Below, in pieces: positions 60,409 to 64,000 of a DNA stretch of 64,000 nt. The position numbers were made by a program, and so were the translations under genes. Location of the stretch: contig NZ_CP087106.1 of assembly GCF_028583545.1 (NCBI RefSeq), forward strand, positions 930,001-994,000, in the 5' to 3' direction. Position 1 is the stretch's first letter. Every line of letters starts with the position of its first letter. Source of the stretch: Methylobacterium sp. NMS14P. GTDB lineage: Bacteria > Pseudomonadota > Alphaproteobacteria > Rhizobiales > Beijerinckiaceae. A model generated the notes under the pieces. That model made no database searches. It saw only the letters and a list, made by a program, of their open reading frames with translations, and was not told the origin of the DNA.

Positions 60409-60423
60409 TTAACGCTTCGCTAA
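60409..60423 (-). promoter_or_regulatory. CtrA-box-like site upstream of cheY
   Basis: On the minus strand this reads TTAG-N7-TTAA (TTAGCGAAGCGTTAA), one mismatch from the CtrA consensus TTAA-N7-TTAA. It lies 54 bp before the cheY start codon. CtrA controls motility and chemotaxis genes in many alphaproteobacteria. One short match alone is weak evidence. Confidence 0.35.
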
Positions 60424-60610
60424 CGCTGCAATTTAGCTGCGCGGCACAGCATTTCAAATAGGGCATGCGCATTGCGAAGCCGTTAATCGGCGCGGCCGGC
60501 GCATGGCCGCTCTCGCCGCGGCGCGGCGACGGGCGCGCGGGTGGCGGCGGGTCGCTTGACCCTCCGGGCGCCTTTCGGCAGGGTCCGGCCGCGTCGGGCC
60601 CCTCGCGGAC

Positions 60611-61645
60611 ATGTCAGGCGACACCATCCGACCCTTCCGATCACTCGACCCCGAACCGATGGCCCCAGGCGACGACACGGCCGCGCGACCCTTCACGATC
60701 TGCCGCGCCGACGCCCCCGTCCCACCGGCCCTGGCCGGGGCCGTGGCGGCGATCGGCAACTTCGACGGCGTCCATCTCGGGCACCGGATGCTCGTCGACA
60801 GCGTGCGCGCCGCCGCCCGCGCGGCCGGCCGGCCGTCGGCGATCCTGACCTTCGAGCCGCACCCGCGGGCGTACTTCACGCCCGACGCGCCGATGTTCCG
60901 GCTGACCGGCCTCGCCGCGAAGGAGATCGTGTTCGCGCATCTCGGCCTCGACGGGCTGATCGTGCGCCGCTTCGACGGGGCCCTGGCCGAGACCGGCGCC
61001 CGCGCCTTCGTGCTCGACTTCCTGAAGGGGTCCCTCGGCCTGTCCGGCGTGGTCGTCGGACACGATTTCCACTTCGGCCGCGGCCGCGAGGGCACGCCCG
61101 CTATCCTGGCCGACCTGTGCCGGGAGGCGGGGATGAGCTGCCGCGTCGTGGCGCCGGTCGCCCTCGGCGGCGAGACCGAGCCGGTCTCCTCCAGCGCGAT
61201 CCGCGCGGCCCTCGCGGCCGGCGACGTCGCCCGCGCCAACGCGCTGCTCGGCTATCGCTGGTTCGTCCTCGGCGCGGTCCGCCACGGCGACAAGCGCGGC
61301 CGTCAGCTGGGCTTCCCCACCGCCAACATGATGCTGCCCGACTGCGGGCTCGCGCACGGCATCTACGCGGTGCGGGTCCGCCTGGCCTCGGGGGCGTTCC
61401 GCGACGGCGTGGCGAGCTACGGGCGCCGCCCGACCTTCGACGACGGCGCGCCGCTGCTGGAGACCTACCTGTTCGACTTCTCCGGCGATCTCTACGGGCA
61501 GGACATCGCCGTCGAAGTTGTCGGCTACATCCGCGGCGAGGAGCGGTTCGCCAGCGCCGAGGCGCTCGTCGAGCGGATGCACGTCGATGCGGCCGCGGCC
61601 CGGGCCATGCTGGCGCGGGATGAGATCCCGTCGATGCTGACCTGA
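60611..61645 (+). CDS. ribF: Bifunctional riboflavin kinase / FAD synthetase
   Basis: A 344-residue enzyme. The N-terminal FAD synthetase domain has AAIGNFDGVHLGHRMLVD, LTFEPHPRAYF and VGHDFHFGRGREGTP. The C-terminal riboflavin kinase domain has RGRQLGFPTANMML-like sequence (GRQLGFPTANMML) and SYGRRPTFDDGAPLLETYLF. It makes FMN and FAD from riboflavin. Normal length. A start at 60659 is possible, giving 16 fewer residues. Confidence 0.95.
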   Translation: MSGDTIRPFRSLDPEPMAPGDDTAARPFTICRADAPVPPALAGAVAAIGNFDGVHLGHRMLVDSVRAAARAAGRPSAILTFEPHPRAYFTPDAPMFRLTGLAAKEIVFAHLGLDGLIVRRFDGALAETGARAFVLDFLKGSLGLSGVVVGHDFHFGRGREGTPAILADLCREAGMSCRVVAPVALGGETEPVSSSAIRAALAAGDVARANALLGYRWFVLGAVRHGDKRGRQLGFPTANMMLPDCGLAHGIYAVRVRLASGAFRDGVASYGRRPTFDDGAPLLETYLFDFSGDLYGQDIAVEVVGYIRGEERFASAEALVERMHVDAAAARAMLARDEIPSMLT

Positions 61646-61707
61646 GCCCTGCGGGCATCGCGGGGCGCGCGGATCGTGTAGAAGGCACCATCGAGCAGGA
61701 GGCGGAC

Positions 61708-61926
61708 GTGCTGGGTCGTTACGAGCGCGCGAACAACGGCGAGGCGGTCGTCGAGTACGGCGACGGCACCATGCGGGTCGTCAAGCCCGGCAGCTTCGTG
61801 CGCTGCGCGGTGACCGGCGACCCGATACCCCTCGACGCGCTGCGCTACTGGAGCGCCGCCCGCCAGGAGGCCTACGTCTCCCCCGAGGCGATCCTGAAGC
61901 GGCTCAAGGAAACCAGCCGCCCCTGA
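61708..61926 (+). CDS. DUF2093 family protein
   Basis: A 72-residue protein of the DUF2093 family (YERANNGEAVVEYGDGTMRV, VKPGSFVRCAVTGDPIPLDA, LRYWSAARQEAYVS). The start is the GTG at 61708, with AGGAGG six bases upstream. The function is unknown. It lies next to lpxK, a common alphaproteobacterial arrangement. Confidence 0.88.
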   Translation: MLGRYERANNGEAVVEYGDGTMRVVKPGSFVRCAVTGDPIPLDALRYWSAARQEAYVSPEAILKRLKETSRP

Positions 61927-61929
61927 CGG

Positions 61930-62910
61930 TCACGGCGCGCCGAGCGCGCCGCGGATCTGTCGGCGCAGGGCGTCCGCGTCGTCGAGCGCGAGGCGGACGC
62001 GCAGCACCCGCACGCCCGCCGCGAAGGCCGGAGGCAGGCGCACCGCGTCCTTCTCGGTGGTGACGAGCTCGGCGTCGAGGCGCCTGGCCGCCTCGGCAAG
62101 CGCCGCCAGCTCGCGCGCCCGGTAGGGATGATGGTCGGGGTAGGGGCGTGTCCCGACGATCGCCGCGCCCGCCTCGGCCAGGGTCGCGAAGAACTTCTCC
62201 GGGCGGCCGATCCCCGCGAAGGCGAGGCAGCGGCGGCCGGCCAGATCGTCCGTCTCCGAGACGAGGCGCGCCCTGTGGACGGGCAGGCCGCGCCGCGCGG
62301 CCGCCCGGACGACCGAGTCGCCCCCAACTCCGTCGCCGATCACGATCACGCCGCCGACATGCGGCCATTGCCGGGCGAGCGGCGCGCGCAGCGGCCCCGC
62401 CGGGAACGGCAGGCCGTTGCCGAGGCTGGCGGGGCCGTCGACCACCGCGAGGCTGAGGTCCTTCGCGAGGCTCGGGTTCTGGAGGCCGTCATCCATCACG
62501 ATGACGTCGGCGCCGAGGCTCCGGCACAGGGCGGCCCCGGCCGGGCGGTCGCGGGCGACGACCGCGGGCGCGAGGCGGGCGAGGAGCAGCGGCTCGTCGC
62601 CAACCTCGGCGGCGGCGTGGTGCTGGGGATCGACCCGCACCGGGCCCGCGAGCCGGCCGCCGTATCCGCGCGACAGGAACGCCGGCGCGGCGCCGAGTTC
62701 GGCGACGAGGCCCGCCACCGCCAGTGCGGCCGGCGTCTTGCCGGCACCGCCGAGGGTGAAGTTGCCCAGGCACAGGACCGGGCAGCCGGCCCGCGCGCCG
62801 GGGCGGTCCATCCGCCGCGCCGCGAGCGCCCCGTAGGCCGCGCCGACCGGCGCCAGCGCGCGCGCGGCCGGGTGATCCGGCCCCGCGGCCCAGAAGGCCG
62901 GCGGCCGCAT
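61930..62910 (-). CDS. lpxK: Tetraacyldisaccharide 4'-kinase
   Basis: A 326-residue membrane-associated kinase that phosphorylates lipid A disaccharide at position 4'. The P-loop is LGNFTLGGAGKTPAALAVAG, and further conserved sequence is LSRGYGGRLAGPVRVD, VIVMDDGLQNPSLAKDLSLAVVDG and FPAGPLRAPLARQW. The start ATG overlaps the waaA stop by one base (TGATG). It belongs to a lipid A/Kdo operon. Confidence 0.95.
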   Translation of the reverse strand: MRPPAFWAAGPDHPAARALAPVGAAYGALAARRMDRPGARAGCPVLCLGNFTLGGAGKTPAALAVAGLVAELGAAPAFLSRGYGGRLAGPVRVDPQHHAAAEVGDEPLLLARLAPAVVARDRPAGAALCRSLGADVIVMDDGLQNPSLAKDLSLAVVDGPASLGNGLPFPAGPLRAPLARQWPHVGGVIVIGDGVGGDSVVRAAARRGLPVHRARLVSETDDLAGRRCLAFAGIGRPEKFFATLAEAGAAIVGTRPYPDHHPYRARELAALAEAARRLDAELVTTEKDAVRLPPAFAAGVRVLRVRLALDDADALRRQIRGALGAP

Positions 62911-64000
62911 CAGGCCCGCGCGAGCGGGCGCGCGGGGCTGCCGCGGTCGAGACGCTGGAGCTTCATCTGCGCCACGAACGGGTCGAGGACCGCGAGCGTG
63001 CGCGCCACCGCCCCCTCGAACGGCTCCAGGGCGCGCTGCCCGGCGCGGGCCATGTCGGCGAGGCGCTCCCGGTCACCGAGGAGCTCGGCGGCGACCGCCG
63101 CCAGCTCGACGCCGTCGCGCACCGACATGGCGCCGCCGGCGCGGTCGAGGGCCTGGTAGATCACGCCGAAATTCTCGGTGTGCGGCCCGTGCAGCACCGC
63201 CGATTCGAGACGCAGCGGCTCGATCGGGTTCTGGCCGCCCCGCGGGACCAGGGAACCGCCGAGGAACACCAGGGGGCTGAGGCGGTAGAACAGGCCCAGC
63301 TCGCCGATCGTGTCGGCGACGTAGACCTCGATCGACGGATGGGGCCGTCCGCCGGTGGACCGTTGCGCGCTGCGCAGGCCAACGGCGTTCGCGCAGGCGA
63401 CGGCCTCGGCCCCCCGGGCCGGGTGGCGCGGGGCGATGATGGTCAGGAGCTGGGGAAACTGCGCCTTCAGCATCGCGTGCGCGTAGGCGACCATGGCCTC
63501 CTCGCCGGAATGCGTGCTCGCCGCGACCCAGACCGGCCGGCCGGCCACCATGGATCCCAGGTAGGCGAGCTGCTGCGCGTCGGCCGGCGGCACCGACGCG
63601 TCGAATTTCAGGTTGCCGGCGATGCTCACCCGCGGCGCGCCGAGCTTGGCGAAGCGCTCGCCGTCCTCCTGGGTCTGCGTGAGGCAGATCGCGATCCGCG
63701 CCAGGAGGGCCTTCGCGGTGCGCGGGCAGCGCTCCCAGCCCCGGAACGAGCGCTCCGACATGCGCCCGTTGACCAGGATCAGCGGGATCTCGCGCTCGTC
63801 GAGCGCCAGGATCGTGTTCGGCCAGATCTCCGACTCGGCGATCACCGCGAGGTCCGGCTGCCAGTGATCGAGGAATCGCCCGACCCAGCGCGGCGCGTCC
63901 AGGGGCATGTACTGATGCACCGCGCCCGGGGGCAGCCGGACGCCGACCAGCTCGGCGGCCGCGCGCGTGCCGGTGGTGACGAGGACCGAGAAGCCGCGGG
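62910..64000 (-). CDS. waaA: Kdo transferase (waaA/kdtA), 5' end cut by window
   Basis: A partial gene; about 363 residues are visible and the N-terminus lies beyond the window edge. Visible sequence includes SVLVTTGTRAAAELVG, VHQYMPLDAPRWVGRFLDHW and PDLAVIAESEIWPN, then a GT-B fold C-terminal domain with GSLVPRGGQNPIEPLRLESAVLHGPHT-like segments and AVAAELLGDRERLADMARAG. WaaA transfers Kdo to lipid IVA. It directly precedes lpxK, overlapping by one base. Confidence 0.95.
   Translation of the reverse strand, partial: RGFSVLVTTGTRAAAELVGVRLPPGAVHQYMPLDAPRWVGRFLDHWQPDLAVIAESEIWPNTILALDEREIPLILVNGRMSERSFRGWERCPRTAKALLARIAICLTQTQEDGERFAKLGAPRVSIAGNLKFDASVPPADAQQLAYLGSMVAGRPVWVAASTHSGEEAMVAYAHAMLKAQFPQLLTIIAPRHPARGAEAVACANAVGLRSAQRSTGGRPHPSIEVYVADTIGELGLFYRLSPLVFLGGSLVPRGGQNPIEPLRLESAVLHGPHTENFGVIYQALDRAGGAMSVRDGVELAAVAAELLGDRERLADMARAGQRALEPFEGAVARTLAVLDPFVAQMKLQRLDRGSPARPLARA

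Overview
This window is GC-rich chromosomal DNA (by eye around 70% or more G+C) with dense, well-conserved core genes. It looks like a free-living alphaproteobacterium of the order Hyphomicrobiales, most likely Methylobacterium or Methylorubrum. That assignment is an inference from gene content: ATP12, a DUF2093/lpxK/waaA group, CheY/CheZ, an NrsF-type anti-sigma factor, Tat-exported Gfo/Idh, SpoIIAA-like, DUF1214/DUF1254 and YcgN proteins. I saw no phage, transposon, CRISPR array, rRNA or tRNA.

Layout. 1-5.6 kb: the end of flgH, then a convergent Tat-exported oxidoreductase, a PilZ protein, and a minus-strand run of spore-photoproduct-lyase-like radical SAM enzyme, 2H phosphoesterase and PAP2 phosphatase, followed by an AlgX/AlgJ-like SGNH protein. 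5.6-18 kb: small membrane and exported proteins, a glutathionyl-hydroquinone reductase, a thioredoxin/LON-domain/Trm112 operon, a SpoIIAA-like protein, priA with an MFS transporter, an HSL-type esterase, and an App1 phosphatase with a DUF3775 protein. 18-29.4 kb: an exported unknown protein, a CNNM/CorC-type membrane protein, an omega-aminotransferase, a cysteine-cluster protein, glutathione peroxidase, ATP12, HAD, alpha/beta hydrolase, RluA and NUDIX proteins.

29.5-37.8 kb is the most distinctive region, a metal-acquisition island. It has a complete cobalamin riboswitch, a 10+10 bp palindrome resembling a Zur box, a TonB-dependent receptor translationally coupled to a PepSY membrane protein, a second convergent TonB receptor resembling the zinc receptor ZnuD, a divergent CobW/COG0523 GTPase of ZigA type, and a MarR regulator. 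A perfect 16-bp Zur-box-like palindrome lies just before the GTPase, with weaker copies before the ZnuD-like gene. The two receptors have nearly the same TonB box. Together they look like a zinc-starvation response in which one receptor operon also answers to cobalamin.

37.9-48.5 kb: a single-domain response regulator, divergent bioA and bioF, OsmC and methyltransferase genes bracketed by two related inverted repeats, gamma-glutamyltransferase, an OprB porin, a Na+/H+ antiporter and gshB. 48.5-55.9 kb: small exported proteins, a likely small-RNA locus marked by a minus-strand intrinsic terminator, a cysteine-synthase-family enzyme, and a PBP1A gene leading a DUF1214/DUF1254 pair. 56-64 kb: a palindromic repeat, an overlapping sigma factor/NrsF pair, a DUF1223 thioredoxin-like protein, a creatininase-family amidohydrolase, cheZ and cheY (with a CtrA-like box), ribF, a DUF2093 protein, lpxK, and waaA cut by the window edge.
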